From: Plectrocnemia conspersa
Lineage: Eukaryota > Arthropoda > Insecta > Trichoptera > Polycentropodidae
Assembly (NCBI GenBank): GCA_009617715.1
Contig: VTFK01000097.1
Coordinates: 905,283-969,282, forward strand
Reading direction: 5' to 3'
Length of the DNA stretch: 64,000 bases
Position 1 is the stretch's first letter, and every line of letters begins with the position of its first letter. The position numbers and the translations under genes are program-made. The notes under the pieces were generated by a model. That model made no database searches and had not been told where the DNA came from. It saw nothing but the letters and a program-made list of their open reading frames with translations. Shown here one piece after another: positions 1 through 12,883 of this stretch.

Positions 1-174
1 GCCATAATGTTCTAATTGTTATACTGCTGCACTTTCTTGAGTTTTGTTTAATATTTTCGGTTATTTTGCCTTTAAATGCAAGTGTGACTATCTCGATTGC
101 CCGAAGGTCACTCAAGGTATACTTTTGATTCAGGTTTGATGTATATATTGCTCTTAATTATTAAATGCTTAAAG

Positions 175-2454
175 GTGCTCTGACGAAATCTGGATCTGAA
201 AGTTCGTTATCAGACGCAGCCGAAACGACTAGTGCCAAAGAATCGTCACAGAGGCACGAAGAAAAAGAGACATGTAGTGACAATGAAGAAAACGTATACG
301 AAAAAGACAACTGGGACTATCCATCTAACGAAATGCCTGATAATTGCAAAGTCAGATTGGAGAGCATGAACAGTGATAAAGATGAAGGAATCGAATGGAA
401 TAGAACGTTATCGATTCAAAGTCAAGATGAAGAAAAATTAACCACCGGAGATAACGAGACAAACGTGGAAGACGCTAGGCAGCTTCAAAAACAAGGTGCT
501 GTAATATTAAGGCGAAAATCGAGAGGAAATCCACTGTTCCGTAAAAGCGAAGGTATTCATATTTATTTATTGGTTATGTCCATTAAATTCTTATCATGTT
601 TATGATTGTTTGCTTATTTTTAGGTGGTAGTAGCTTGGGCGATTCTACTGATTCTGGTGGTGCGCCTTTGTCGGTTGAAAGTCCTCTGCCGACATCGATT
701 GTGCATTCAGATTTTACTGGTATTTTGCAAGACGATATAACTTACCCGCAGCCGAGCGGTGGTATGAGAACCAGCAAATCGGATACTAGTTTGACAGATT
801 CGTTTGTCGTGATTCCGCCTGCTACTAGCGTCGCTCAAATTGACGATTCAAGTATGAAAAGGAAAATACTGCAGACACAAACTCAATTAAGAGATGGTAG
901 ATTTGTTATTAAATAATTACATATACGATATTGATTCGAGATGTCATCTGTGATATTAAATATGGGCTGTTTTTATTATTTATAATACAGGTTTGAAGTG
1001 GCAAAGACAACTTGTATTTAGAAGCAAGCTCACAATGCACACAGCGTTTGATCGCAAAGATAATACAAGTCCAGCTTCTGTTACTTGCGTCACATCTGCT
1101 AAGAATGGCAGAGGCGTTGCTGTCGGTGATGCTAGAGGACGTGTAAGAAAATTATTTTTATTTTTTATACCCATATTTGCCCAGATTTTGTTTTCAGTTA
1201 TTCTGTATCCTTTAACATAATTGATGGTGTTTTTTGTCAAATATTTTGGAAACTGTTCATGAAATTGCCACATAAAATTGACTATGAGAAAAGCACTCAT
1301 CTCATTGGGGTTGATTTATTGCAGTGGAATGAAAAAATCTTGTATTTACATGTACCAGTCGCAAACATTGCTAGGACTTTCCTTTATAATTAGATAAACA
1401 TTGAAGGTTTATGCTTTAGTAATACACTTAGATTCAGGGAATTATACATGATAGTAATACAGCTATCTTCAGCATAATTTATGAGATTACCTTCTACATA
1501 TTACCAGCTTAATAGACCAGTAGTATAAGTTGGTGATAGACTTAGGTTCGAATCCTGTATGGTCTCGTGTCTGGGAGATCAGAATTAGTGATTATTTTAT
1601 AATTATATTTCCGATCGATGTTTTCGATTTTCCTAATCTCATTGAAGAATATTGTGATAAATAATTAAAATATAATCGAGGTAGTCATAGTTGCATATAT
1701 TAATTGTAGGCTGTATTCATAATTAATAAAATATATGTCACCGATTTAGACTGATTTCAGTCTGGTGTCTCACTACTTAAGGCGGCCACACACGTTACGG
1801 TAGACCTGCACAGGTCGACCGGAAACCAGTTGACAAGCTCACAGGCGCTCCGCATAATTTTTCTTTTTTTCAGCGAACGTGACATACTTGAATGTCTCAC
1901 TTCGACGCTTACAACAGAACTGAGAGCATGTCAGAACCTGTACAGGTCGACGCGAGACATTCAAGTACGTCACGTACTACCGTAACGTGTGTGGCCGCCT
2001 TTAGAATCAGATTTTTATTTAAAATATTTTAATTTAAATCATGTAATAATCATGTCTTTTATACTTACTTCGCTTTGGTCTTCAGCATGTTTATAATCAT
2101 TAATGTCAAAAATGAAAGGTCCTTAGTACTTTCTATGAGAATTATAGACTCAATTTTTATAAAATTATATTATTGTATGAATAGATTTTCCGGTGGGGTG
2201 TGTGCGACGCTACCGGTAAAGGTGGCGACCATTGGGTAAGAGATTCCGGTGTCGCGAGCTGCGCCGCCTGCAGTGCAAAGTTTACCATGTACGATCGCCG
2301 TCATCACTGTCGCAACTGCGGCAGGATCTTCTGCGGTCGTTGCTCGCGATATGAAGCGCCAGTGGCGCGCTTGCGAATATTACGCCCCGTGCGCGTATGC
2401 CAAGCGTGCCATGCCGATCTCAAGCAGACGGACTCTGTAGATTCAACTGCTTAG
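175..2454 (+). CDS. bchs: Blue cheese / WDFY3 (ALFY), C-terminal part, 5' end outside window
   Basis: Giant BEACH-WD40-FYVE scaffold that links ubiquitinated aggregates and PI3P membranes to autophagosomes. Only the last four exons are here: about 175-552, 624-896, 991-1142 and 2185-2454 (stop TAG). They join in phase (1, 1, 0) with GT/AG borders; the 175 acceptor is forced by an in-frame TAA at 162-164 but is the least certain. Exons 1-2 encode an acidic, Ser-rich linker. Exon 3 carries the final WD40 blade segment (GLKWQRQLVFRSKLTMHTAF, then DARGR), very close to WDFY3. The last exon completes the blade (IFRWGVCD) and encodes the FYVE zinc finger: WVRD, paired CxxC, RRHHCRNCG and RVCQAC, so all PI3P-binding signatures are present. 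The protein ends about 10 residues after the finger, as in the family. The last intron carries a SINE and a MITE. Identification is secure; upstream exons are missing. Confidence 0.93.
1512..1767 (+). mobile_element. tRNA-derived SINE in the last bchs intron
   Basis: A tRNA-like head has an A-box-like segment around 1520-1535 and a perfect RNA polymerase III B box (GGTTCGAATCC, 1543-1553). It is followed by about 180 bp of AT-rich body and a 3' tail at about 1733-1767 with a small hairpin (AGACTGATTTCAGTCT). The same tail occurs at the 3' end of the SINE near 49.4 kb, although the heads differ. Boundaries are approximate because no target-site duplication was resolved. A functional tRNA is unlikely: the acceptor stem does not close convincingly. 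Confidence 0.5.
1780..2000. mobile_element. PIF/Harbinger-type MITE, 221 bp, in the last bchs intron
   Basis: Perfect 24 bp terminal inverted repeats (1780-1803 and 1977-2000, beginning AGGCGGCCACACACG) are flanked on both sides by TTA (1777-1779 and 2001-2003), the 3 bp target-site duplication typical of PIF/Harbinger. There is no coding capacity. Inside are a second inverted pair (1877-1898 against 1954-1975, one mismatch in 22) and two near-identical palindromes, ACCTGCACAGGT at 1804-1815 and ACCTGTACAGGT at 1936-1947. The intact ends and target duplication suggest a fairly recent insertion. Confidence 0.85.
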
Positions 2455-4484
2455 ATACCAAATCAACTAGTCAAATTTTACGTTATTAATAAATGCTAAT
2501 ATATAAATACGATACGGTAACGATAACAATAAATTAAACACAATTATATAATGATCACATCGGTTTATATAATTGAGATATTATATATGTAATAATGATG
2601 TATGAAGTGTAGATTGTTACTAATTACTAATAACCCTCCTCCGTATTATTATGAATAATATAGAGAATGAGTTTTTACATTTTTTTAAAACTAATTCAAT
2701 ATCTATTTGATTGAACCCCTTGACTGAACCACAGTTTACATTTGTAAATTGGTAATAGAAAAATTAGTCATTAGTCAAATTATTTGCCATAATTTATTAA
2801 AAATTAAATTGCTACTTATGTTGAAAAGACGTTTTATTATGTATTTATTGTTTTATTAATTTAATTTGTATTTATTGAATCTTGTACAAAAAATATAGTG
2901 ACAATTTAGCTTGAGTGAAAAAGAAATAATATTTACACGCAAGCTTGCATTTTAACTAAAACATTCCGCTTTAATAAATTATTTTATTTTAAATGAAAAT
3001 TGTACCAAGTCCTAAAATTATGTATTTAAAAAATCTTATGGAAACTAGTCCTTGATATTTATTATAAATCGACCTGCAGTATTTAATGGATTGATTGATT
3101 TTTAAATTATTTATTTGTTGCATCGCTATTCGGTACTTAATGCCATTTATGTATTCGGTTGATGAATTCAAAGCTTTCAGGATTATGAATTTTATTAATT
3201 GAGTTTTTATCACAATTTTTCAGTATTATGAATTTTATTAATTGAGTTTTTATCACATCATAGTTAATAAATAATATCATTTTAATTTTTTTAAATATAT
3301 AATATACAATTTATGCAATCCATCATAATAAAAATAGATTATTTACTTTTAGGTATGTATTACCGTATCATGAAATTAAACTGAGCTTCTATCCATTGTT
3401 TATAATTTTAACATTTTTTTTATAGTAATCAACGTGAACAAATAATTGTGACATATTATTTAAATTAATTGTATAATTTTATGTACCTAGTAATTATAAT
3501 AGCTTTATGATTTTTATGATTATTACTGAAAGATATTTATACGATAGGTATAATAGATGTATTAAAATTGTAATTCAGTATTATTTATTGAAAATGATAT
3601 TTTGATTAAAATGTATATTTATAAATATGTATTGTGAAAATAGTTTTGTTTATACATATGAATTATATGATATACAGAAGAAAAGATGATATATCTATGC
3701 AAATTGCAATTGTTGATTCTTTTTAATGTATAGACGTTTTATTTGGTTTGGAGCACAAATTTATATATACATATATAAATAATAAATATGTATGCGTAAT
3801 GAGACAAGTTAATTATTGTGAATAATTGCATGGAATATATTCATACAGAGCACAGTTTTCGCATAAACGCTACGAGTTAATTTCAATCATTGTTTAACTG
3901 CAATAGATTTTATACTGTTCAATTTAATGACAATGCACTTTTTAGAGACGACACTTTTAAATCTCATTTCGGTTCTGTGATATATAATTTGAGTATTATG
4001 ATCAATTGTATTTTGTAAGATTTTTATTAATTAATGTTTCAGAATGGTTATATAAGTCAATTGATAAATATTGTTTAAGACATAATATATACAAACGTCA
4101 TTGTATATCGTTTACTCCATCTGTGACGCATTTATATATCGATAATATTAACAAACATGAATGTACATAAGAATAATGATATTTAATCAGTTGTGAATTG
4201 ATATTTTAATTTAAATCATATGTAATAATCATTCCATTACTTTTGTGCTATATTCATGTTGGCCTCGTTTGACTATTTTTTAATTCAATGTTTTTCATTT
4301 GCTGCACATGCTATGCACATTAACCGTTTGTTTAATCACTGTTGTTAAAAATAATAGTTGTACTATTCTTAAAAGTCGATTATGAATATCGTCGGAACGT
4401 TTGCAGACAATATAAAATGTTGTTAGAAATAGGCACTCATTGTGTATTAAAAATTTGTAATCTATACCAATGTAACATAAATAA
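2455..4484 (+). other. Probable bchs 3' UTR and convergent intergenic sequence
   Basis: AT-rich noncoding sequence after the bchs stop. AATAAA occurs close to the stop (2488-2493), and again at 4479-4484 followed by a TG-rich stretch, so the 3' UTR could be very short or about 2 kb. No conserved reading frame was seen on either strand. A 33 bp direct duplication lies at 3182-3257. Confidence 0.4.
3182..3257. repeat. Local tandem duplication, 33 bp units, period 43 bp
   Basis: Two identical 33 bp copies at 3182-3214 and 3225-3257 are separated by 10 bp. The perfect identity in AT-rich noncoding DNA indicates a recent replication slip. Confidence 0.85.
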
Positions 4485-4520
4485 AAAAAAAATCTTGATG
4501 TCTGAATGAATCATTTTATT
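4479..4520. terminator. Facing poly(A) signals of bchs and Tango1
   Basis: AATAAA on the plus strand (4479-4484) is followed by a TG-containing stretch. AATAAA on the minus strand (TTTATT at 4515-4520) is the first one below the Tango1 stop. If both are used, the convergent transcripts end within tens of bases of each other or overlap slightly. Position and motif only; no transcript evidence. Confidence 0.35.
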
Positions 4521-5105
4521 ATTTTACTTATACGAATGGCTATATCACAATGTTTAGATAAAAAATCTGATTCGGTTCAAGGTTCGACGCTTGCCAGTGA
4601 CTTGTTAAATCGTGCGATTTTAAGCAAACGCTGAACCCCGTGACATTCAATTTGCTTATGTACAAAAAAGTGTAAAATATGAAAGTGGTACATTTTGTAT
4701 CAGCACCAAGGATATTTTAGAACCATTAAAAAAATACTAACTACTATCTAAATACGAAAAAATCAAGGAAAACTTGTGATAGATAGTTACATTGATACTT
4801 ATTCATAACAAAATAATATATTATTAGATTATACAATATAGAAAATATGTACTATTATCGACGCATTCGTTAAAATGTCCTGTAATAAATATAAAAATAA
4901 TATTGAACTCAATTTTAAACTCCATATTCCTAAGTTTATAAACATTTTTAAGCATTTTACAAATCCGATAGAATAAACTATTTAAATCGTTCTAACGACT
5001 CAAACGAATGACCAGAACCGGAACTTATACCTAAAACATATAAATATGTACAAATTAGAATGCATTTACGATGGATTTGTTAATTGTAATGAATTAATAA
5101 AAAAG

Positions 5106-8100
5106 CTAGCCTTTATGATTGCGAGGATTTGGAATAGGTGAAGGCGGAAGAGTGTTTACTGGGCTAAAATCAGTCTCTGTTTCATATCTTCGAGATCTTC
5201 TTTCTTCTTCACTGTCATAGTATCTGCATCAAATAACTAGGGTTATAAAAAAAGAATACATATATGTAATTGACTATAAAAATGTATAACCTATTATTAT
5301 CATATCTTCTGTCATTGTATCTCCTGCGATCTTGATTTGACATTGGAGATCTCGCTCTATAATCCCTATCGGGGCTGTACCTGAAACAATAAAATAAATC
5401 GTTTTAATTTATTTTTTAGATATGATTTAATATCAATTTTCGAGTTTGCTCATATACATGAGAAATTTTAGAAAGCAGAGATGCAGTCTTAGAAAATATT
5501 TCGAAAGCTTTATTTATTCTTCAACATAGTGAATATGGACCATGATGCATTTGGTGAGCCTATAAACGGCGTTGAAGTCTCAGTATTGGCACCCAACATG
5601 TGGAGTTTCCGATATTCTAATCTTTCGGTAACGGTTTCATAAAAAAAACCCCAGTAATGAATATTTTTCATTGTATATAAAGTGGAACAAAACATTTTTT
5701 AGTTTTTGAATGAGTATCATTCTGCTCCTTTCAGTTCTTCCTGGTTTAAATTTTAACGCATATTCGCTAATTTATAACAACATTGCCAAAACAAACAAGT
5801 TGGCAATGAATTTCAGCAGCAGTTTCTCCTTTTGCAGAGAAGAAACAGATTTTACTCGCTACTAGTGTAACATGTTACGTGGATCCTAGCAGAAACGGCA
5901 TTGTAGCCCATTGAGTAAAATAATCTAGTATACTTTCTGATAATCCTTTGTATTACTTGTAGAGCTAGTCAATTATCAAACTCATCATAAGCTTAATTCA
6001 AATGCATACCTTGAATCTGGCGAATAAGATCTATCCTGACGAGGAATTTGCGTTGGCGGCGGACTGCTGAGCCTTCCTAAAGGTGGTGGACGATGCGGCG
6101 GCAGTGGAAAAGGTGGAGGCATCATCATAGGTCCTCCGTGCGGATTCGGAAGAAAGCCCAACGGTGGTGGCGGCATCATTGGAGGCAAATTACCGAGTTG
6201 TGGCATAAAAGCAGGATCTGGGATCGCTTCTCCAGTTGTCAATGGAGATACTACACCTTTGGTAATAAATAATTAGAGGTTAATTTGAGAGATGGTGCTT
6301 CGACGATTATGATTAGTATCTTTATTACGCTTATCTGGTGATGGTGCAGCAAGCCGTTGTCTCAAAGCCTGTGCTTCTCGAGCCGAAGCTTCAGCTGACC
6401 GTTCAGCAGCTCTTCTAGCTAGCCATTCATCATGAGCGCGTTGCTCTAAAGCTGCTATTCGGGCGCGCCATGCAGCCTCTTGTTCTGCTACTTCACGACG
6501 CAAGCTTTCTGAAGTTTCTCTAAAATATGAATTAGGTTGTATGTTGTTAAGTATATGGGTAATCTATTGAAAGAATCACATACTTATATTGCTGAATTTG
6601 TTTTTGAAACACTCCTATTTTCTCGGTGATTGACATAGCCTCTCCTTGTTGAGTTAGCCACATTGACTCTTTGTTGTTTAATTCTCTGAATATTACAATA
6701 AAATAATTAGTAAATTTTTATTGGAAGACCTCTGTACAAAAAAATTATCACAACAAAGATAAGATGTAAAACTATAAGATGGTTTCAAATATGCTATTAT
6801 TTTTGCTCGATAAAATCTAGTTTTATAGATATGATTGATTTCATTTCATTTATTTACCACATCTGTCCCTATCTACTCATGATAACATTTGTTATAAAAC
6901 TGATTAAGTGATTAGTTTGTATTAAACACATATAATTTATTTTTTCACTGAATTTTAAATGATACAAATTGCTACTGTTAGTTAATTTCGTAAATATAAA
7001 ATATATTGTCACATAAATTATTCAACCATCGAATCACCGATGGAAAAATCGTAAATAATAAAGTAAACCCTTTAAACATTCTAAGTTATTCTTACTTTAA
7101 TAATTCTGCTTCTTTTTCTTTGAAATATTTTGTTAGTACTTCTAGTCTAGTTGTAGCTTCAAGTGCATTTCTTTCAGCTGTGACCAATTGCTCCTTCATT
7201 TCGGTAATACTACCATTCTGTCTGTTGATATTTTCAGTAAGCTCTACTATTGTTGCATGATCAGCCTATAAATAAAATAATTTTAGTCTTGATATTTACA
7301 TACATGATAAAGCGTTGGCAATTTAATTCCTGGATTGACCCCATGAAAATATCCATAATTTATGTAATTTATTTATACTCTTATTGCAATATTATAAAAG
7401 TTCAGTAAATGCATCTAAAGAAACTATTTTCAATACAGTGATATTTATGAAAACACAGAAAAAGTCTGTGTTGTCAAATCTAAACAATAGAAATCATACA
7501 ACAACAAAAACAACTACCATTTTGTTGAATATTCATAAAAAAGATGTCAAATCTTTACTTTATTTAATGATTTTTCTAAAAACATTTGGATAATCTAGCA
7601 TCATCTCCAACCTTCAAACACGCTTGTTTCAATTAATTCATATTAAATTATAATATTTATTCATTGCTCTATGACATCTGACAAAAACACAATCTGGGAT
7701 GTAAATTGCCACACCGTATATATATAAAATTATGAAATATTAATTTACTTCAACTTTCTCGGAAAGAAAAGTCTTTTCCGAAGCAATCAAAACCAACTCT
7801 GCATTTGTATGCGTCGCTTCTATAAGACTATTGATATTTTTTTCATCTAACTGTAAAGCTTTTAAGCCGTCCTGAAATAAAATTAACAATCAATCTATGG
7901 AATATTTTTATTATAAATACAACACATACTTGTAGTGATTGTATTTCATGCTTATGTGACTTCAACGATGCTTTCTCTTTAATCAATTCAATTTTAGACT
8001 GATCTAGTTGCTTCTGTAGTTCTCTCAATTCTAGTTTCTTCTGCTCCTCGGCTTGCTTCAAGCTCTTTTCAATATTCAAAGTCAATTCGTCTATCTGTTT

Positions 8101-11100
8101 TGATTTGATTTCGTTTTCTTTAACCGTCCGCGAGAGGGACTCTTGTGTATGAATAAGATCTGTTTCTAAAGAACTGCTCTTATCGTTGATTTTGACAATT
8201 TTAGCTATCAATATTTCATTCTCTTCCATTTTGCTCGCTAATTGAGATTTAGTCATATTCATAGTGCCTGAAACAATATACAATATTTAAAATTCATCAT
8301 CAATCTATTTATAAATATTATTTTATCAACCTACTTTGCTGATCGTCCAATTGAGTCTGCAATTGAGTGACGGTGAAAGCCAGTGAACTGCTCTTCTCGT
8401 TCGACACAAGTTGTTCGTTCAATATTGACTGAAGCTCGAATGCTGCTTCGGTCGAATTGGCCAATTCTTCTTCGGTATTTACCAACTTTTCTTCAAGTTC
8501 TTCGATAGTCTTCTGCGATCCGGCCAAGTCCTGCTTAAGCGATGCGAACATCTCGTTCGATCCAAAAGAGCTGTCTTCGATGCCGGTTAATATTTCTTTA
8601 GTTCTATTCAAGTCTTCTTTGAGTATTATACATTCCTAAAATGAAACAAACGTAAGAACAACATCTTTCAAGATTTAATATTAATTTATAAATTAATATT
8701 AAGCACCTTAGTTGAACAAAGCAATTCTTTTTGCAATGTATTTACCATTGCCAATAGTTTACCGTCTTGTTTCCTATTTTCCAAATAGTAGTATCCGAGC
8801 GTAAACATCAAAACACTAATGGCGGATGTTACGAGCCAAAAGATCAAATCGCTCGATACTTCTGACCATGTTGGTTTAACTCTTTCATCAGCACTGCATT
8901 TCAATGTTTCTAAAATTGCCGATTAAACATTTTAAAATCTATCAAAAGTAGATTTATGTAATATGATATAATTTTGTTAAAAGGTAAGATTTATTTAGAT
9001 GATACTTTATCATGGCTAATAAAGTTGGGATAAAATATATCAGATTGGTGCATATAAAATGTCATATTTTTATTTATTATGTTTCATCAGTATTTATTCT
9101 GTGGTATCTAAGAGATATTTATTTGTGTTTTCTGAATAATATAAATACTATCAATTTTTTTAGAACACAATAAAATACAAATGTTTATCAATTTAAATAA
9201 CTAAAATAAATTTCTTGATTCAGTAGACGATGCAAGTTCTAACAGGTACATTTTATTTAAATGACAAGGGCAGTTATTCTTAAACTCTTTGAATCCAAGT
9301 GGATTACCACAGTACAAACTAACCCTAAGGTTTGATAGACCAATTATGATGATAAGAAATTTAAATTCATTAAAACTACAAAAGAGCATGGTTTGTTATG
9401 AAAACATTACACATGTTATTGGGGCAAGGATTCGGACGGAAGCGTTTAACAAACTGTTTTTTCACTTCAAGCGGCTTTGATTCTTAATTTGCCTTGTCTT
9501 TACCATAACAAAGATGCTTCCCTCATTGTTCATTTTATAGTGACACGTCACGAGCAGAGCATCAAAAACGCCTATTATTACATATACAAAGTTTTGGAAA
9601 GCTTAATAGTGTTCACAATGGATGAGAATATGAACTGAATAAAATAATTCTTAGATACCATTAAAGAAATGCTGATGATACACATATAAGATATTTGAGA
9701 CGAGAGATAACTATCAATCAGATTTATTAAGATCTATCATGGTAGAAATTAATACACGGAAACTGATACTCTGGTTATTTATTTATACAAATAAATAACC
9801 ACAGAGAGAACAATTTAGAATGTTTAAAATAAAATACGACATTAATTTTCACATATCTCATAAAAATAAATAATAAAAATAAGCTTGAAACATAATATAA
9901 GAAAGTTTAATAATATTTTTCTAAATTGCACAAACCTGAGAATAGTGACGACATAATGTTTTGCGAGCTATGAGTGTTTTCTGTGTAATCGTTGTTATTG
10001 AGATTACTTTTCAATTCTTCGTTGTTACTTGGTCCGAGTACACTTGATCTGTAGATATGTAAAATGCTGTCGTATAGATCGCCAAATATGAACATTGAAG
10101 AAGCAAAGCTGGATTTTTTGTCATCGTCGTCCAAAACATTATCTTCATCCTTTTCATATTGTACGGTTGATGTCTCTAGTTTTATTTCAACTTCCGGTTC
10201 ATCGATTACATGTAATGCTTCAGTTGTAACCGGCTCGTCTATATGTGGTTTATCAATCAACATATCTTTAGAATCAGGTTGGTAATGAAATAAATGTGGA
10301 CCTGTAGATCCATGAAACATCGGCGGACTAGATGGCGGTTGGTGATACGGACTCTCATACTTTTGCTCGTTTGTATCGTCTTCTGTGTTGTTATCCATAG
10401 AGAAACTTTCAGAAGAATTTATTCCATTCAGAACATCTGTGCTATCAAACGCTTCCACTTCGTTTTCATTATCAGATTGTTCTGTCACAACAGGTTCATT
10501 GATGTATTTTTGAACATTTTCATTTGATACGTGTTCCTGTTGGTTTGTAATCGATTCTGTTTGTAAAGATACAGGAATTTGATCAGGAGGCGATTCTACA
10601 TTATTGTCTTGTAACCCTCTATATAAATTGTTTATGTTTTCTACATCAACACTGTCAACGATTTGAGGGCTTTCAACTATTTTTGGATCAAAATCAACAA
10701 TGACATTATTCATAGCAATACTTTCTACATTGTCATTTGGAGTATTTATCTTTGCTTCTTCAATACTATCATTGGTTGAATTTTCTATTGAGTTATCATA
10801 GACATTGATATGATATTGTGTATTTTCAGAATTATGAATTTTTGGATCATTGGTTGAATTTTTTTCATCATTATCTGAGTTTGGTTCATATGTATTATCC
10901 AATGATTTTGAACTATCAGCATTGTTAGAACTTTCATACATTTTTGACTTTTCTTTATGAGTATTATCGATTGGTATTGTATTACCATCAGCATTGATAG
11001 AATCTTCATTTATTAAATTGTTATTTAACATAGCTTCTTTTGCATTATTGTTTGGTTCATGCGTATTATCAATTGGTTTTGTATTACTATTAGCATTGCC

Positions 11101-12883
11101 AGAATGTTCAGTTTTTGAATCGTTATTTAACGTAGATATTCTTCCATGATCGTTGGTCGAACTTTCTACCTGATTGTGTGATATTGGTTTATGCATATTA
11201 TCGATTTGTTGTGTATTACTATCAACGCTGATAAAAGCTTCATTTTTTAAATCATTATTTAATGTAGCTTCTTTTACATGATCATTATTGTTTGTTATTG
11301 GTTTATGCATATTAGCAATTGGTTTCGTATCACTATCAACATTGACAGAATGTTCAGTTTTTGAATCATTATTTAATGTAGCTTCTCTTTCATGATTGTT
11401 GGTCGAACTTTCTGCTTGATTATGAGTATTATCCATCGATTTTGTATTATAATCAACGTTGGCAGAATCTTGATTTTTTAAAGTCGTTTCTTTTATACTA
11501 TCGTTGTTTGAATATTGTTCATGATTATGTGATATTGATTTATGCGTATTATCAATTGTTTCTTTATGAATATCTTCATGATTGTGTAATATTGGTTTTA
11601 CGCTATCATTAACATTGGCAGACTGTTCCGTATTTATATTATTTTGTATTTTTGTATTTATCATATGATCATTCGTTGAATTTTCTACATAGTCGATATT
11701 GACAAAAGTACTATTTGATTGATTTTGGTCACTCTCGATTGTATTTTCATTTCTTTTACTAGGTTTTTGATGATTATGTCTGCCGGAATTGTTTGGTATT
11801 ACATCCAAAGTCGGCTCTTGGTTTGAATCCTTTAAATCTTCCGATTGGGTGTATAAATTCTCTCTAAATTCTCTATTAATCTTGTCTTCAGTAACTACAT
11901 TCGAAATAACGTCCAACTCTGGTTCTGTACTTTCAGGATTAGTTTTATCTATTAAATTATCTTCTTTCTGTGCTTTATCAATTGTCTTGACATGGTTTTG
12001 TGATATTTCATGTGGAGTTTGAACGTCTATTATCGGTTTGGACTCTATATTGTGATTTTTTTTCGGTTCACTTGGCAACGCATCTATTTGTTCAGCTGGT
12101 TGATTCTTTTGAGGTGTTTGTGATTCTTCTTTCGGGCCATGTTTATGCCGGTAACGCTTCCATAAAGTTTCAATATTGACGACAATTTTTGGATGTTTTA
12201 AAACAGTCCCTTCTCTTAGCGCCGATAAAGGGGCAAATCCAAATACGCCATTTACTACAATTCCCCAAGAGTCGGTATTAGTAGCACCGATGTATGGTTT
12301 TGCTACAACCAGCACCTTGACGTTTTTTTTGAACGATACACCAAAATCTTGGGGTGTATTATAGGTTATTAACGATGTTGCCCATGATATTGGCTCTGAA
12401 ATGACAGTGAGACAAAGGGAATGTTACAAAGTACTATAATATGGTAATATACAAATGATAATGTGCATTATAAAAAAAAACAAAAAATAAATTAAGCGAT
12501 CGAATTAAAAATAATAAAATAATTAGGCAAAAAAAAGAAATGTAATTTATTAGCCAATGACATTAGTTGTCATTCGTTAATTTCACCTAAACCATTCAAT
12601 GTATAGGAAGTATATTTTAGCACAACTATAATGTAATGAGACATATGAATCTTTGTTTTTGTATTAATATATAAGGAAAGCAGTAAATGTATTTATTCGG
12701 TACAATAATGATTGAACACGGAAAGTAGGTTAAGTCCAAGCTGGTTTATATGAAATCGGCGATGAAATTACCATTGCAGCTTTCGTCGTTACAAAGCACT
12801 TTGTCTGGTAAGTTTCCTTCGACATAATTAAGAGTAAATACTAAGGTTAACAAAATACTAAATGAATATATAAGACGAATCAT
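5106..12883 (-). CDS. Tango1: Transport and Golgi organization protein 1 (Tango1/MIA3), complete, 12 exons
   Basis: ER-exit-site receptor that recruits bulky secretory cargo such as collagen to COPII. Exons, 5' to 3': 12883-12772, 12395-9936, 8909-8707, 8635-8335, 8267-7930, 7871-7749, 7265-7096, 6685-6584, 6519-6329, 6256-6010, 5380-5291, 5223-5106. All have GT/AG borders and matching phases, giving 4,455 nt (1,484 aa plus TAG). Order of parts: signal peptide (MIRLIYSFSILLTLVF); SH3-like lumenal domain starting at the Cys pair LCNDESC and including SWGIVVNGVFGFAP; about 700 residues of Asn/Ser/Asp-rich lumenal disorder with degenerate repeats; one membrane segment (LIFWLVTSAISVLMFTLGYYYL); cytosolic coiled coils; then a proline-rich C-terminus with PPPP and MPPPFPLPPHRPPP runs of the kind that bind Sec23. 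Length is close to other insect Tango1 proteins. Exon 10 could instead begin at 6250, removing two residues. The intron between exons 10 and 11 holds a decayed mariner. Confidence 0.95.
5510..5880 (-). pseudogene. Decayed mariner-type transposase in a Tango1 intron
   Basis: Reading the minus strand, about 5880-5770 encodes a helix-turn-helix-like start (FFSAKGETAAEIHCQLVCFG) and about 5660-5590 encodes ETVTERLEYRKL followed by frame loss. Both resemble the N-terminal DNA-binding part of mariner transposases (KGxTAAEIHxxL and YExVTExLxYxKL). Stops, frameshifts and large deletions interrupt it, and no terminal repeats were resolved. It lies in the same orientation as Tango1, between exon 10 (ends 6010) and exon 11 (starts 5380). 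Confidence 0.5.
10770..11700 (-). repeat. Degenerate tandem repeats within the Tango1 lumenal coding exon
   Basis: The large exon encodes roughly eight diverged units of about 34-44 residues. The pattern is A-T-L-N-N-D-S-K-T-E, then a V-D-S-N-T-K-P-I-D-N-T-H-like block, then an S-S-T-N-D-H-like block. The units are very rich in Asn, Asp, Ser and His and stay in frame, so the repeat has expanded under coding constraint. It falls between the SH3-like domain and the membrane segment, where the family is normally disordered and fast-evolving. Confidence 0.7.

Noticed and set aside
74..116. Possible additional bchs exon before a GTATAC donor
   Set aside because: It would leave a 58 bp intron and has a weak acceptor; not enough evidence to call.
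1512..1570. Possible tRNA gene (perfect B box GGTTCGAATCC)
   Set aside because: The acceptor and D arms do not fold convincingly, and a SINE-type tail follows about 200 bp on.
2249..2440. 63-codon frame overlapping the FYVE exon
   Set aside because: Alternative frame of the FYVE-coding sequence; the zinc-finger frame is clearly the real one.
10064..12364. Plus-strand open frames opposite the long Tango1 exon
   Set aside because: They are antisense shadows of a low-complexity coding exon whose minus-strand frame is long and splice-consistent.
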